A stretch of DNA of 18,378 bases from an uncultured Spongiibacteraceae bacterium (GTDB lineage Bacteria > Pseudomonadota > Gammaproteobacteria > Pseudomonadales > CAMLJR01). Where the stretch lies: NCBI GenBank assembly GCA_946480345.1, contig CAMLJR010000049.1, positions 1 to 18,378 on the forward strand. Direction: 5' to 3'. Shown here one piece after another: positions 1 through 7,520 of this stretch (its first letter is position 1; each line of letters starts with the position of its first letter). Both the position numbers and the translations under genes were made by a program. Below the pieces are notes generated by a model, which had not been told where the DNA came from, ran no database searches, and saw only the letters and a program-made list of their open reading frames with translations.

Positions 1-1434
1 CCCCGCCGCAATTCCTGCCGCCAACATCGGATCGACTTTCTCGAAATGCTCCAGCATGCGCGGGATAATTTCTTCGCGCGTCACGCCGCTGATCGAGCCG
101 ACGATATTGTCGATCAACAATGTCTGCTGTTGTGTGTTCATCAAACGGAACAGCGCCCCGGCTTGCGAGTAGTGATCTTCTTCATTGCGATGCGTGTAGC
201 GATCCGCTACGACATCGCCGAGCGCCCATGCCGGATCACGATATTGCGGCGCTTGTTGTGGAGTGCCGGTAATCGAGTTCGGTTCGTAATTCGGTGCGGC
301 GTTGCCGTTGCCATCGAAGCGCATCGATCCATCGCGCTGATTATTGTGGAACGGGCACTTCGGTGCGTTCACCGGTAATTGTGCGTAATTGGTGCCGACG
401 CGATAGCGATGCGCATCGTTGTACGCGAACAAACGGCCTTGCAGCATTTTGTCGGGCGAGAAACCCATGCCCGGTACGATGTTCGCTGGTGAGAAAGCCG
501 ATTGCTCAACTTCCGCGAAATAATTTTGCGGATTGCGATTCAATTCCAGTTCGCCGACTTCGATCAATGGAAATTCCGCGTGCGGCCAGATTTTTGTCAG
601 GTCGAAGGGGTTCCAGCGAAATGTCGTTGTCTGCTGTTCGGTCATGACCTGCATGCACACGCGCCATTTTGGAAATGCGTTGTTCTCGATCGCATTGAAT
701 AAATCGCGTTGCGCGTAATCGGGATCGATACCGGCCAAGCGTGCGGCCTCGGCGGGATCGAGATTTTTCACGCCTTGTTTCGATTTGAAATGCCATTTCA
801 CATACACGCGTTCGCCCTGTGCGTTGATCAGGCTGAATGTGTGGCTCGAAAAGCCGTGCATGAAACGATAACCATCGGGCGTGCCGCGATCGGAAAACAG
901 AATCAGAATTTGATGCAATGCTTCCGGCGACAGCGACCAGAAATCCCACACGGCATTCGGATCTTTCAAATGCGTTTGCGGATTGCGTTTTTGCGTGTGA
1001 ATGAAATCGGGAAATTTCAATGGGTCTTTGATGAAGAACACCGGCGTGTTGTTGCCGACCATGTCCCAGTTGCCTTCTTCGGTGTAGAACTTCACCGCGA
1101 AGCCGCGTGGATCGCGCGCCGTATCAGCGGAGCCCAATTCGCCGCCGACGGTGGAGAATCGTAGAAACACCGGCGTTTCCTTGCCGATCTGCTCGAATAA
1201 TTTCGCGCTGGTGTAGCGGGTGACATCCTGCGTGACGCGAAAGGTGCCGTATGCGGCGGAACCTTTCGCGTGGACGACGCGCTCGGGTACGCGTTCGCGA
1301 TTGAAATGCGCGAGTTTCTCGACGAGGTGAATGTCCTGCATCAGCACCGGCCCGCGCGAACCGGCGGTCAGGCTGTTTTGATTATCGGCGACGGGCTGGC
1401 CGAAATTGGTGGTGAGCACGGGCGGTTTCGACAT
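1..1434 (-). CDS. katA: Monofunctional heme catalase, C-terminus cut by the window edge
   Basis: Decomposes hydrogen peroxide to water and oxygen using heme b. Reading the minus strand from the ATG at 1434 gives 478 codons without a stop, leaving the frame still open at base 1. The N-terminus is [20 protein letters not shown]. The catalytic residues are all present with the spacing of bovine catalase (75/148/358): distal His55 in RVVHAKG, Asn128 in DMVGNNTP, and proximal heme ligand Tyr338 in [14 protein letters not shown]. Small-subunit catalases are about 480-505 residues, so only a short tail is probably missing, and no flavodoxin-like C-terminal domain has started. GAGGAAATATC just before the ATG is a good ribosome binding site. 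It is transcribed away from its neighbour at 1580 in the same direction, across a 145-bp gap with a hairpin. The family is certain; the symbol katA is by analogy with small-subunit catalases. Confidence 0.96.
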   Translation of the reverse strand, partial: MSKPPVLTTNFGQPVADNQNSLTAGSRGPVLMQDIHLVEKLAHFNRERVPERVVHAKGSAAYGTFRVTQDVTRYTSAKLFEQIGKETPVFLRFSTVGGELGSADTARDPRGFAVKFYTEEGNWDMVGNNTPVFFIKDPLKFPDFIHTQKRNPQTHLKDPNAVWDFWSLSPEALHQILILFSDRGTPDGYRFMHGFSSHTFSLINAQGERVYVKWHFKSKQGVKNLDPAEAARLAGIDPDYAQRDLFNAIENNAFPKWRVCMQVMTEQQTTTFRWNPFDLTKIWPHAEFPLIEVGELELNRNPQNYFAEVEQSAFSPANIVPGMGFSPDKMLQGRLFAYNDAHRYRVGTNYAQLPVNAPKCPFHNNQRDGSMRFDGNGNAAPNYEPNSITGTPQQAPQYRDPAWALGDVVADRYTHRNEEDHYSQAGALFRLMNTQQQTLLIDNIVGSISGVTREEIIPRMLEHFEKVDPMLAAGIAAG

Positions 1435-1477
1435 GATATTTCCTCGGTGACGATGCGAGTGAATTCGCGATGGTCAC

Positions 1478-1506
1478 AGTATCGTCAGCCAAACCGTTGC
1501 CGTGAA
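1478..1506 (-). promoter_or_regulatory. Weak sigma70-like promoter candidate for the catalase gene
   Basis: On the minus strand TTCACG, 17 bp, then GATACT, each hexamer matching 4 of 6 consensus positions. It lies about 45 bp upstream of the catalase ATG. This is only a pattern match. I could not identify an OxyR or Fur site with confidence. Confidence 0.25.
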
Positions 1507-1545
1507 ATTGAATTACTGCGTCGCTTCGATAGCAGATATTTATCA

Positions 1546-1565
1546 GCCTCCCCGCGAGGGGAGGC
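1546..1565 (-). terminator. Strong GC hairpin between the DUF6491-like gene and catalase
   Basis: A perfect 8-bp stem (GCCTCCCC / GGGGAGGC) closes a 4-nt loop, TCGC on the minus strand and GCGA on the plus. It starts 15 bp after the stop of the gene at 1580-1978, where a terminator is expected. On the minus strand the stem is followed by TGATAAATAT, so a run of T is lacking and intrinsic termination would be weak. It could instead stabilise the 3' end or act in the catalase leader. Confidence 0.4.
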
Positions 1566-1579
1566 ATCAGGTCTGTCAT

Positions 1580-1978
1580 CTAGCGGCTGGCTTTCACCAG
1601 ATCGTCCGCGGTCTTGCGATCGATCGGTTCGAACTTGCCGAGACCGCACGATACGCCCCGTGATAAATCGCCGCCGTGGCGATTAAGGATGGTAATCACA
1701 TCGAGTGAGCACAGCCGGTTTTGCGAGGTTTCGTATTTGTAGCTATCGGCATTTCTCAGCCCATTGCATTTGTTCGGCAATTGATTCTTGTAAGCTCGAT
1801 CATTACCGGCATAGACCACAATGGTTTGATCGTCGATGGCTTTGGTATCGCGGATCTGCGTCATTGGAATGCATTCTTTATTTTCATCTTTTTTGTTTTC
1901 AGCCCAGCCCTGGCCTGCGAGTACCACAACTGCGCTTAACAGCAACAACTTACCGCGTAGATTGTTAACCGTTTTCAT
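1580..1978 (-). CDS. Small secreted four-cysteine protein, DUF6491-like
   Basis: A 132-residue protein of unknown function. Residues 1-26 form a signal peptide: basic start, hydrophobic stretch LLLLSAVVVLAG, and a likely cut after GWA, giving a periplasmic protein of about 106 residues. The mature part has four cysteines (36, 71, 90, 111), an even number that fits two disulfides. It has the pattern I associate from memory with DUF6491: a Cys followed by an IR..KAIDDQTIVVY stretch, Y.NQLPNKC.GL, RLCSLDVI, and CGLGKFEPID. AGAGGA seven bases before the ATG supports the start. It is upstream of catalase in the same direction, but 145 bp and a hairpin separate them, so shared transcription is uncertain. 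No catalytic motif is visible. Confidence 0.8.
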   Translation of the reverse strand: MKTVNNLRGKLLLLSAVVVLAGQGWAENKKDENKECIPMTQIRDTKAIDDQTIVVYAGNDRAYKNQLPNKCNGLRNADSYKYETSQNRLCSLDVITILNRHGGDLSRGVSCGLGKFEPIDRKTADDLVKASR

Positions 1979-2068
1979 GTCGAGTTCCTCTGTGTGATCG
2001 GCATCGGTTACACCATGCCGCTTTATATGACTCCGATTTTTGAAATTAGTTGAATCGATGACGAGCCG

Positions 2069-2395
2069 TTAATGGCGCGTGACGTCTTTAAACACGCGCG
2101 CTCTGGATTGCTCCAGCAATTCGCGAAAGGCCTCGCTGCCATTAGCCGAACCCGTAATCGCCGCGAATGCGAGATTTAATGCTTGCAGCGTATGCCGGGC
2201 ATTTTCCAGCGTCGCTGGCGCGGCGTTTTCGCCGAGGCTGGCTTGCAATGCCTCTGCCTTGAACACCAACGCCGCAACGGCGTCCATGCTCTCCTCGATG
2301 GCTTCGATGCGGCCGCTGGCGCGGCCGGCGTTATACGATGCCTGCAATAATTTATCGCTGGGCTTCACCGGTGCGTCTTTCGATTTTTTCGACAT
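2069..2395 (-). CDS. Small hypothetical protein downstream of hemY
   Basis: I do not recognise this gene. From the ATG at 2395 it encodes 108 residues starting MSKKSKDAPVKPSDKLL, predicted soluble and mostly helical, with an Ala-rich middle and no cysteine, signal peptide or membrane segment. The frame stays open upstream and could start as far as 2509, but the extra 38 residues look non-protein-like and would be encoded across the tandem repeat at 2475-2518, so I prefer 2395. No strong ribosome binding site precedes either start. It is in the same direction as hemY and may be a distal member of that operon. The minus-strand frame is better than the overlapping plus-strand frame because its composition is that of a normal soluble protein. 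Confidence 0.6.
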   Translation of the reverse strand: MSKKSKDAPVKPSDKLLQASYNAGRASGRIEAIEESMDAVAALVFKAEALQASLGENAAPATLENARHTLQALNLAFAAITGSANGSEAFRELLEQSRARVFKDVTRH

Positions 2396-2474
2396 GGAAG
2401 TGCCCGCGCTAAGGTTGGAGATGGATTCTTGAAGCCGAATAACGCGCCAAAATCGATAAAGCAAACTTACCGAA

Positions 2475-2518
2475 TTGCTCGACGCGATGTGGCTGTTTGT
2501 TCGACGCAATGTAGTTGT
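2475..2518. repeat. 22-bp tandem duplication after hemY
   Basis: Two adjacent 22-bp units, 2475-2496 and 2497-2518, match at 18 of 22 positions, and all four differences are transitions. They lie between the hemY stop and the preferred start of the next gene. No obvious function. Confidence 0.65.
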
Positions 2519-2530
2519 GCAGCGGAGGGC

Positions 2531-3727
2531 TTATAACGTCGCCGGCACTCGCAGCTGCTGCAAACTCCGTTCGTAATATTCCGCGCTGCGTTGATGTTGA
2601 CCGAGACGGCCGAGCAGGCGACCGAGTTCGACGCAGGTCTGTAGGTTATCTTCGAGGCGAAGACTTTGTTCGAGGAAATCACGCGCAACGCTCCATTGCT
2701 GCGTGCGCAACGCAAGCCTGCCCATGCAAAGCAATAAAGCGGCACTATCGCCGTGTTCGCGACGCCATTGTTCGGCCTGCAGAAATTGGCGCTGCGGTTC
2801 GACGCCTTCGGCCTGGCCGTACAGCGCGACGAGTTGCTCGCTCCATTCGCGTTTAAGTTGAATACGCAAAATAGCTTCGGCTTCCGCGCCGGCACCGAGT
2901 GCAATCAACGCGCGCGCATAACTGGCCACGATAGGAGCAGTGCGTTCGGCTGCACGCGGCAGATCGCGCCATGCTTGATGCAACACCGATAATTCGTCGC
3001 CGCTGCCGATTTCGTCGAGCAGGTTCACCGTGGCGCGGATTTCGAGATCGGCGACCGCTTCCTTGCTCAATACTTTGTATTTGCGTAAATGCGGCGCCAA
3101 TTCAAGGACGCTGCGCCAGTCGCGTTGTGCGGTATAAGTTTGCAGTAACAGCTGCAATACATGCGGATGCTTGGCCGCATCGCGGCGCAGCTTGGTCAGA
3201 ATCGCCAGCGCCTCCGCTGCTTTGTGTTGATGCAAATGCAATTCCGCCTGCGCGAGGGCTATCGCGAAATCGGCGTTATCGTCGGTGCGTTGTGCGCGCA
3301 GTAAATACAATTCGGCGAGTTTGAATTCGTTCTGTTCGATGGCTGTGCGCGCCGCCAACACATAATTGAGCGCTGGCGATTCGGCGCGGCTGGCACCGCG
3401 ATCGAGCACAACGCGCGCGCGTTCGAAATTACCTTCGAGATACGCGCGCAAGCCGCGCTGCAATAAATTGCGACCGCGCCGCTCGCTCCACGATGAGCGC
3501 CAGCGGCTGATCAAACTGCCGCGGCGCAATGTGCGGTGAAACATCACCACGAAAAGGTACATCGCCACCAGAATGACCAGCACCAATGCGATGCCGACCC
3601 ATACGGTCGTCTCCAGCGTGTAATTGCCGAACGCGATGAGTACGTAACCGGGGTCGTAAGCGATAGCAGCCGCCAGCGCGGCAGCGAACAACAGCGTAAT
3701 CAATATCGCGATAAACAGACGCTTCAC
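2531..3727 (-). CDS. hemY: HemY, TPR-type inner-membrane protein of the heme operon
   Basis: A 398-residue membrane-anchored protein encoded at the end of gammaproteobacterial hemCDXY operons. It is not the HemY protoporphyrinogen oxidase of Bacillus, and its exact role in heme synthesis is not settled. Two N-terminal membrane segments (about 3-23 and 43-63) flank a short loop with YDPGYVLIAFGNY, a typical HemY feature. The rest is helical repeats of TPR type: LRAYLEGNFERARVVLDRG near 95, AELYLLRAQRTDDN near 140, and ARDFLEQSLRLEDN followed by LGRLGQHQRSAEYYERSLQQ at the C-terminus. The start is a GTG whose last bases overlap the hemX stop (GTGA, 4-nt overlap), so translation is probably coupled to hemX. 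Length is normal for the family. Confidence 0.92.
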   Translation of the reverse strand: MKRLFIAILITLLFAAALAAAIAYDPGYVLIAFGNYTLETTVWVGIALVLVILVAMYLFVVMFHRTLRRGSLISRWRSSWSERRGRNLLQRGLRAYLEGNFERARVVLDRGASRAESPALNYVLAARTAIEQNEFKLAELYLLRAQRTDDNADFAIALAQAELHLHQHKAAEALAILTKLRRDAAKHPHVLQLLLQTYTAQRDWRSVLELAPHLRKYKVLSKEAVADLEIRATVNLLDEIGSGDELSVLHQAWRDLPRAAERTAPIVASYARALIALGAGAEAEAILRIQLKREWSEQLVALYGQAEGVEPQRQFLQAEQWRREHGDSAALLLCMGRLALRTQQWSVARDFLEQSLRLEDNLQTCVELGRLLGRLGQHQRSAEYYERSLQQLRVPATL

Positions 3728-4818
3728 TGCGCAGCTCCCGCCACACCGGCGCCTTGCTGTGCGCGTCGCATATTCAGATACGCTTTCAATTCACGGCGCG
3801 ATTGTGAAATATCCGGCAGCGTAACGGCGACATGCTTTTTCTTTAATTCATCGATCGCTTGATTGACGATCTGCGTCGCGTGCTCGTCGACCGTGTAATA
3901 CGTGGTCAGTAACGTCTGCGCTTTGCCGAGGCTGTGTTCATAAAGTTTCTGATTATTCATCAGCAACGCGACCTGCGCCTGCTCGAACGCGAGTTTCAGA
4001 TTCTGTTGCATGGCTTCTTCGTATTGCGGTGCGAGCACTGGCTGATACGGCTGATCGCGGCGGCGAATTTGAATTAACTGATCGAGTTTTTTCAGTGCCG
4101 CCCGCAAGCCCGAGTGCAATTTATCGCCGAGCGATGCATTCGCGGCGACGGGTTCGATGACCTCATTTTTCATTGTCACCGGTTCGATCAATTCGAGTTG
4201 CTGTACTTGCTCCGCGACCGCTTCGATCGCCAGATAAATGCCTTCGGTATCGACGACTTCGACGGTTTTCAGTGCGGCGATATCTTTCGCGAGTGCCGCG
4301 CGCGCGGGAAGCAGACCGCTGTCGTCGAATTTATGAATGATGTCGTCCGCGGCGACCAATTGTTCGAGCGCGATTTTTGGATCGCCGCTCAGCAGCAGCC
4401 GTTGATTCGCCAGCTGCAATAAATATTCGGCTTCGGCGAGTTGCCAATCGCTGCGATCGGTTGTCGCCAGCGCGACCAAACGCTGTTGCTGCGTTTCCAT
4501 TTGTGCGCGTAATTGATTGAATTGCGCCGTCGATTGTTCGCGCGTGCTGCGAATATCCGCGCGCTGATCGGCGATTTGTTGACGTGCCTGCGATAGCGCG
4601 GTCGATTGGTCTTGAATCAGCGATTGCAAACGAAAATCGGTCAGTTCGCGCTGGGTGTTGTCGCGATAGAAAAGTGCTGCGATGCCGAGCAGTGAAATGA
4701 ACGCGAGCAAAAACGCCAACGCTGCGAGCGGGCTGCGATGCACCACCACGGTCCGCGCCGGTGCTGGGGCGTTGACAGGGGCTGCTGGCGTTGAAACTGT
4801 TTCGGTCGAATCGGTCAT
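3724..4818 (-). CDS. hemX: HemX, membrane-anchored HemX-family protein of the heme operon
   Basis: A 364-residue member of the HemX family, often labelled uroporphyrin-III C-methyltransferase, although it lacks the methyltransferase fold and its enzymatic role is unproven. From this start: a Pro/Ala-rich N-tail, one membrane segment (about 30-50, PLAALAFLLAFISLLGIAAL), a long coiled coil (about 55-120, rich in Gln/Arg), then a helical periplasmic domain with the family motif AEYLLQLANQRLLLSGD near 130. I chose the ATG at 4818 because GAGA lies six bases upstream of it. The ATG at 4824 and a TTG at 4830 are alternatives. The stop overlaps the hemY GTG by 4 nt. The upstream junction with hemD contains a 4-copy tandem repeat. 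Confidence 0.92.
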   Translation of the reverse strand: MTDSTETVSTPAAPVNAPAPARTVVVHRSPLAALAFLLAFISLLGIAALFYRDNTQRELTDFRLQSLIQDQSTALSQARQQIADQRADIRSTREQSTAQFNQLRAQMETQQQRLVALATTDRSDWQLAEAEYLLQLANQRLLLSGDPKIALEQLVAADDIIHKFDDSGLLPARAALAKDIAALKTVEVVDTEGIYLAIEAVAEQVQQLELIEPVTMKNEVIEPVAANASLGDKLHSGLRAALKKLDQLIQIRRRDQPYQPVLAPQYEEAMQQNLKLAFEQAQVALLMNNQKLYEHSLGKAQTLLTTYYTVDEHATQIVNQAIDELKKKHVAVTLPDISQSRRELKAYLNMRRAQQGAGVAGAAQ

Positions 4819-4830
4819 TCGCATTCTCAA

Positions 4831-4926
4831 TCGTTATCAGTTCAATCTGGCAATCGTTATCAGATCACTCTGACTATCGCTATCAGTTCAGTCGGGCAAT
4901 CCATCGTTATCAGTTCACTCTGATGA
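4831..4926. repeat. Four-copy, about 23-bp tandem repeat at the hemD/hemX junction
   Basis: Four adjacent degenerate units on the plus strand, each starting TCGYTATCAG: 4831-4853, 4854-4876, 4877-4903 (with a 4-bp insertion) and 4904-4926. The last unit includes the hemD stop codon and final codons. On the coding (minus) strand each unit contains GAWCTGATARCGAT, so every copy supplies stop codons in more than one frame. The array fills nearly the whole gap between hemD and hemX. Confidence 0.85.
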
Positions 4927-5727
4927 ACGGCATTTGATCGACTGCAACTCGGCTAGCGTTGCGGCGGTGCTGGCATTGGCCGCGGTAATCACGTCGCTAA
5001 AACCCATCGCTTTTGCGTCATCGGCGACGCGCGCGCTCGGCACGATCAGCGGCACTGTCAGCAGATGTTCGTTGCTGTACTGCATCAAATTCTGCAGCGT
5101 TTCGCCGCTATTGACGCTGATCGCATCGAAACTCGCCGCGCACAATATCTGTTGCTGATCGGCATCGAGCGCAGGGGCAATACGTCGATAGCATTCGGCG
5201 TAGTCCACCAGCGCACCGCGCTGACGCAGTATCGTTGCGAGCGTTTCGCGGCCACCGACACCACGCAAAATTAAAATGCGGTCGCCGTCGACATTTTGCA
5301 ATTCGGGTAAGGCCAGCAATCCTTCGCTGCTCATCGCCGCGTTACCGCCAAGGGCACGAATATCCCAGCGCGCGAATTCGGAAATGGTGGCTGTACCGAT
5401 GCCGTACCAGCTGATGCCAATCGGCCATTGTGGCCAATAATCGGCCAGACATTGCAGGCCGTAGTGTACCGCATTGACGCTGATGGCAATGACGCGGCGA
5501 TAGCGATCCAAATCGATAATGCGTTGCCGCGTCTGCAGCCAAATCGGTTCGTCGACAGGAAGTTGCAACGGCGCCACATCGAGCAGCGGAATATGGATCG
5601 GCGTACCGCCGGCAGCCGCGATTGCGTGCTTCAAATCATCGGCGCGTTCGCGCGGCCGGGTGATCAGTACGCGCAGACCGGCGAGGGCGGGATTATTGCT
5701 CGCGATAGACTTGCTCAAGAATTTCAC
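4915..5727 (-). CDS. hemD: Uroporphyrinogen-III synthase
   Basis: Closes and inverts ring D of hydroxymethylbilane to give uroporphyrinogen III, in the cytoplasm. Length 270 residues, usual for the family. Near the N-terminus [18 protein letters not shown] matches the conserved opening of HemD. The central [20 protein letters not shown] and DYAECYRR are the other recognisable conserved block. HemD is poorly conserved overall, so position after hemC strengthens the call. The start is a GTG at 5727, 35 nt inside the end of hemC, pointing to translational coupling with hemC. A TTG three codons later is possible but less likely. The final codons lie in the last unit of the tandem repeat that runs on to hemX. 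Confidence 0.95.
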   Translation of the reverse strand: MKFLSKSIASNNPALAGLRVLITRPRERADDLKHAIAAAGGTPIHIPLLDVAPLQLPVDEPIWLQTRQRIIDLDRYRRVIAISVNAVHYGLQCLADYWPQWPIGISWYGIGTATISEFARWDIRALGGNAAMSSEGLLALPELQNVDGDRILILRGVGGRETLATILRQRGALVDYAECYRRIAPALDADQQQILCAASFDAISVNSGETLQNLMQYSNEHLLTVPLIVPSARVADDAKAMGFSDVITAANASTAATLAELQSIKCRSSE

Positions 5728-6658
5728 CCGCGCCCTGTTGCAACAATTCGATGGCGATGCGTTCGCCGAGAGATTCCGCGTCGTCGCTGGCGCCGCTGCC
5801 TTCGGCGCGCAACATAACCGAGCCGTCGGGCGCGCCGACCAGCCCGCGCAATCGCAGCTGCGCAGTGTTCGATGCGTCGATCAGTTCGGCGAATGCGGCG
5901 ATCGGCACCTGACAACCGCCCTGCAATTTTTTATTCAATGCGCGCTCGGCACGCACGCATACCGCTGTGGGTTGGTGATGCAGAGGCTGCAACAACGCGC
6001 GAACGCGCGCATCGTCGCTGCGAATTTCGATACCGATCGCGCCCTGGCCGCCGGCGGGCAAACTGACATCGGTGGCAATGCGCTCGCGAATGCGTTCGCC
6101 GAATTCGAGCCGCAGCAAACCGGCGGTGGCGAGCATGATCGCATCGAATTCACCGGCATCGAGTTTGGCGAGACGCGTATTGACGTTGCCGCGCAGGCTG
6201 ACGATATCGAGATCGGGCCGAAGCGCGTGCAATTGGCACTGGCGTCGCAAGCTGGACGTACCGACGCGCGCACCGTGCGGTAGCGCGGCTAAATTCGGAA
6301 AACGATTACTGACGAATGCATCGCGCGGATCTTCGCGTTCGCAAATCACTGCGAGGCCGAGCCCCTCCGGAAAATCCATCGGCACATCTTTCATCGAATG
6401 CACGGCGATATCGGCATTGCCTTCGAGCAGCGCGGTTTCGAGTTCCTTGACGAACAGACCCTTGCCGCCGATTTTCGCGAGCGGACTATCGAGAATCTTG
6501 TCGCCGCGTGTGGTGAATGTAACGAGTTCGACTTGCAGCTGCGGGTGCAGGCGCTGCAATTGCGCACGCACAAATTCTGCCTGCCATAACGCCAGCGGAC
6601 TTCTACGTGTCGCAATTTTAAGAGTGCGCGTCGCGATGCGAATAGTCTCGGAAGTCAT
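5693..6658 (-). CDS. hemC: Porphobilinogen deaminase (hydroxymethylbilane synthase)
   Basis: Polymerises four porphobilinogens into hydroxymethylbilane in the cytoplasm. Length 321 residues. Landmarks: [16 protein letters not shown] near 15-30, catalytic Asp91 in [19 protein letters not shown] near 132-143, [10 protein letters not shown] near 154-163, and Cys249 in LQGGCQVPI, which carries the dipyrromethane cofactor. About ten extra residues precede the conserved start ([12 protein letters not shown]). The ATG at 6658 has no strong Shine-Dalgarno sequence, and a small hairpin lies 11-29 nt upstream. The 76-bp gap from algR could hold a separate promoter, though I see only a TATCAT -10-like hexamer and no convincing -35. 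hemD starts inside its 3' end. Confidence 0.98.
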   Translation of the reverse strand: MTSETIRIATRTLKIATRRSPLALWQAEFVRAQLQRLHPQLQVELVTFTTRGDKILDSPLAKIGGKGLFVKELETALLEGNADIAVHSMKDVPMDFPEGLGLAVICEREDPRDAFVSNRFPNLAALPHGARVGTSSLRRQCQLHALRPDLDIVSLRGNVNTRLAKLDAGEFDAIMLATAGLLRLEFGERIRERIATDVSLPAGGQGAIGIEIRSDDARVRALLQPLHHQPTAVCVRAERALNKKLQGGCQVPIAAFAELIDASNTAQLRLRGLVGAPDGSVMLRAEGSGASDDAESLGERIAIELLQQGAGEILEQVYREQ

Positions 6659-6668
6659 AGGAATCTAC

Positions 6669-6687
6669 GGCGATGGGATCGATCGCC
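6669..6687 (-). promoter_or_regulatory. Small hairpin in the hemC leader
   Basis: A 6-bp perfect stem (GGCGAT / ATCGCC) with a 7-nt loop sits 11-29 nt upstream of the hemC ATG. It partly covers the place where a ribosome binding site would be and could modulate initiation. Stems this short also occur by chance. Confidence 0.25.
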
Positions 6688-6734
6688 TGCATGATACAAG
6701 AACCCATCCCGAAATTAGCGGATCGGCAATGCGG

Positions 6735-7472
6735 TTACAGATTTTCCAGTGCGCGCCGCACTTCGGCGAGGTGGCGGCGGCTGATCATCGGGCCGTGATT
6801 GATATCGGCGAGCTTCACGCGATGCTGCCCGAGCGCAATTCGCTCCAGCCCGAGCACGTGCTCGACCAGCACCAGCGCATTGCGATGCACGCGCAGCAAG
6901 CGCTGGCCGAATTCGTCCTCCAGCTCTTTCAGCGAATCGTCGATCAGCACTTCGCCATTGCGGTGATAAACGGTGACGTATTTGTGATCGGCGATGAAGT
7001 AACGCACGTCGGTGAGCGGAATCAGTTCGAGACCGCGTCGGGATTTGGCGGCGATATGGCTGCGCGTTGCTTCCGGGGAATTGCGCACCGGCTGCAACGC
7101 GTGCAACTGCGATTGCGATAGGCGCTCGGCTTTCGCGAGGGCCTGCGCGAGTTTGTCCTGGCTGACCGGTTTCAGCAGATAGCCGACCGCGTTCGCATCG
7201 AACGCATCGATCGCGTATTCGTCGTAAGCCGTGCAGAAAATGACCGCCGGCGCGGTCGGCTGCTGCGCCAGTTGCAGCGCTGCACTCAGACCGTCGAGCC
7301 CGGGCATACGGATATCCATCAGCACCACCTGCGGTTGCAGCGTTGCGCAGGCATCGAGCGCGGCAATGCCGTTGTCCGCCTCGCCGACGATTTCGATGGT
7401 CGGCAGCGCGATCAGTTGGCGCCGCAAACGCGCGCGCGCGAGCGGTTCGTCGTCGACGATCAGCACTTTCAT
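6735..7472 (-). CDS. algR: AlgR-type response regulator (receiver + LytTR)
   Basis: DNA-binding response regulator of 245 residues. The receiver domain (1-115) has acidic Asp7/Asp8, phospho-acceptor Asp53 in VVLMDIRMPG, switch Thr81 in FCTAYDEYA and Lys101 in YLLKPV. The LytTR DNA-binding domain (about 139-241) includes TDVRYFIADHKYVTVYH and LLRVHRNALVLVEHV. In Pseudomonas AlgR controls alginate, type IV pili, cyanide and other virulence traits; which targets it has here is unknown. Its partner kinase is the preceding gene algZ. The ATG overlaps the stop of a tiny 8-codon frame (ATGA), and no good Shine-Dalgarno sequence precedes it, so initiation may rely on upstream translation. Downstream is hemC, the same order as in Pseudomonas. 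Confidence 0.96.
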   Translation of the reverse strand: MKVLIVDDEPLARARLRRQLIALPTIEIVGEADNGIAALDACATLQPQVVLMDIRMPGLDGLSAALQLAQQPTAPAVIFCTAYDEYAIDAFDANAVGYLLKPVSQDKLAQALAKAERLSQSQLHALQPVRNSPEATRSHIAAKSRRGLELIPLTDVRYFIADHKYVTVYHRNGEVLIDDSLKELEDEFGQRLLRVHRNALVLVEHVLGLERIALGQHRVKLADINHGPMISRRHLAEVRRALENL

Positions 7473-7515
7473 GTGGTGGTTTTCTTTATATTCATGGCAC
7501 TTTCTTTATGTTCAT
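7469..7515 (-). other. Two tiny in-line frames linking algZ to algR
   Basis: On the minus strand the algZ stop overlaps an ATG (ATGA) that opens MNIKKVP (7492-7515). Its stop overlaps a second ATG that opens MNIKKTTT (7469-7495), and that stop overlaps the algR ATG. Three successive ATGA junctions thus connect algZ to algR without a gap. The two frames are copies created by the tandem duplication at 7481-7520. The geometry is seen directly; translation is inferred. Confidence 0.4.
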
Positions 7516-7520
7516 GGCAA
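7481..7520. repeat. 20-bp tandem duplication at the algZ/algR junction
   Basis: Units 7481-7500 and 7501-7520 match at 18 of 20 positions (TTTCTTTATRTTCATGGCAM). The duplication spans the algZ stop codon and nearly the whole algZ-algR spacer. Confidence 0.85.

Noticed and set aside
506..949. A 147-codon minus-strand frame and several plus-strand frames over 46-1686
   Set aside because: They lie in other frames of the catalase and DUF6491-like genes and have Arg/His/Cys-rich, non-protein-like composition.
5519..7121. Long plus-strand frames of 254 and 349 codons opposite hemD, hemC and algR
   Set aside because: The minus-strand genes carry all family motifs. GC-rich codon use leaves the opposite strand open by chance.
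7440..7460. CGGTTCGTC near the algR start, close to the AlgR binding box
   Set aside because: It is the codons for the conserved Asp-Asp-Glu-Pro of the receiver domain, one base off the box, and no second copy is placed in a promoter.
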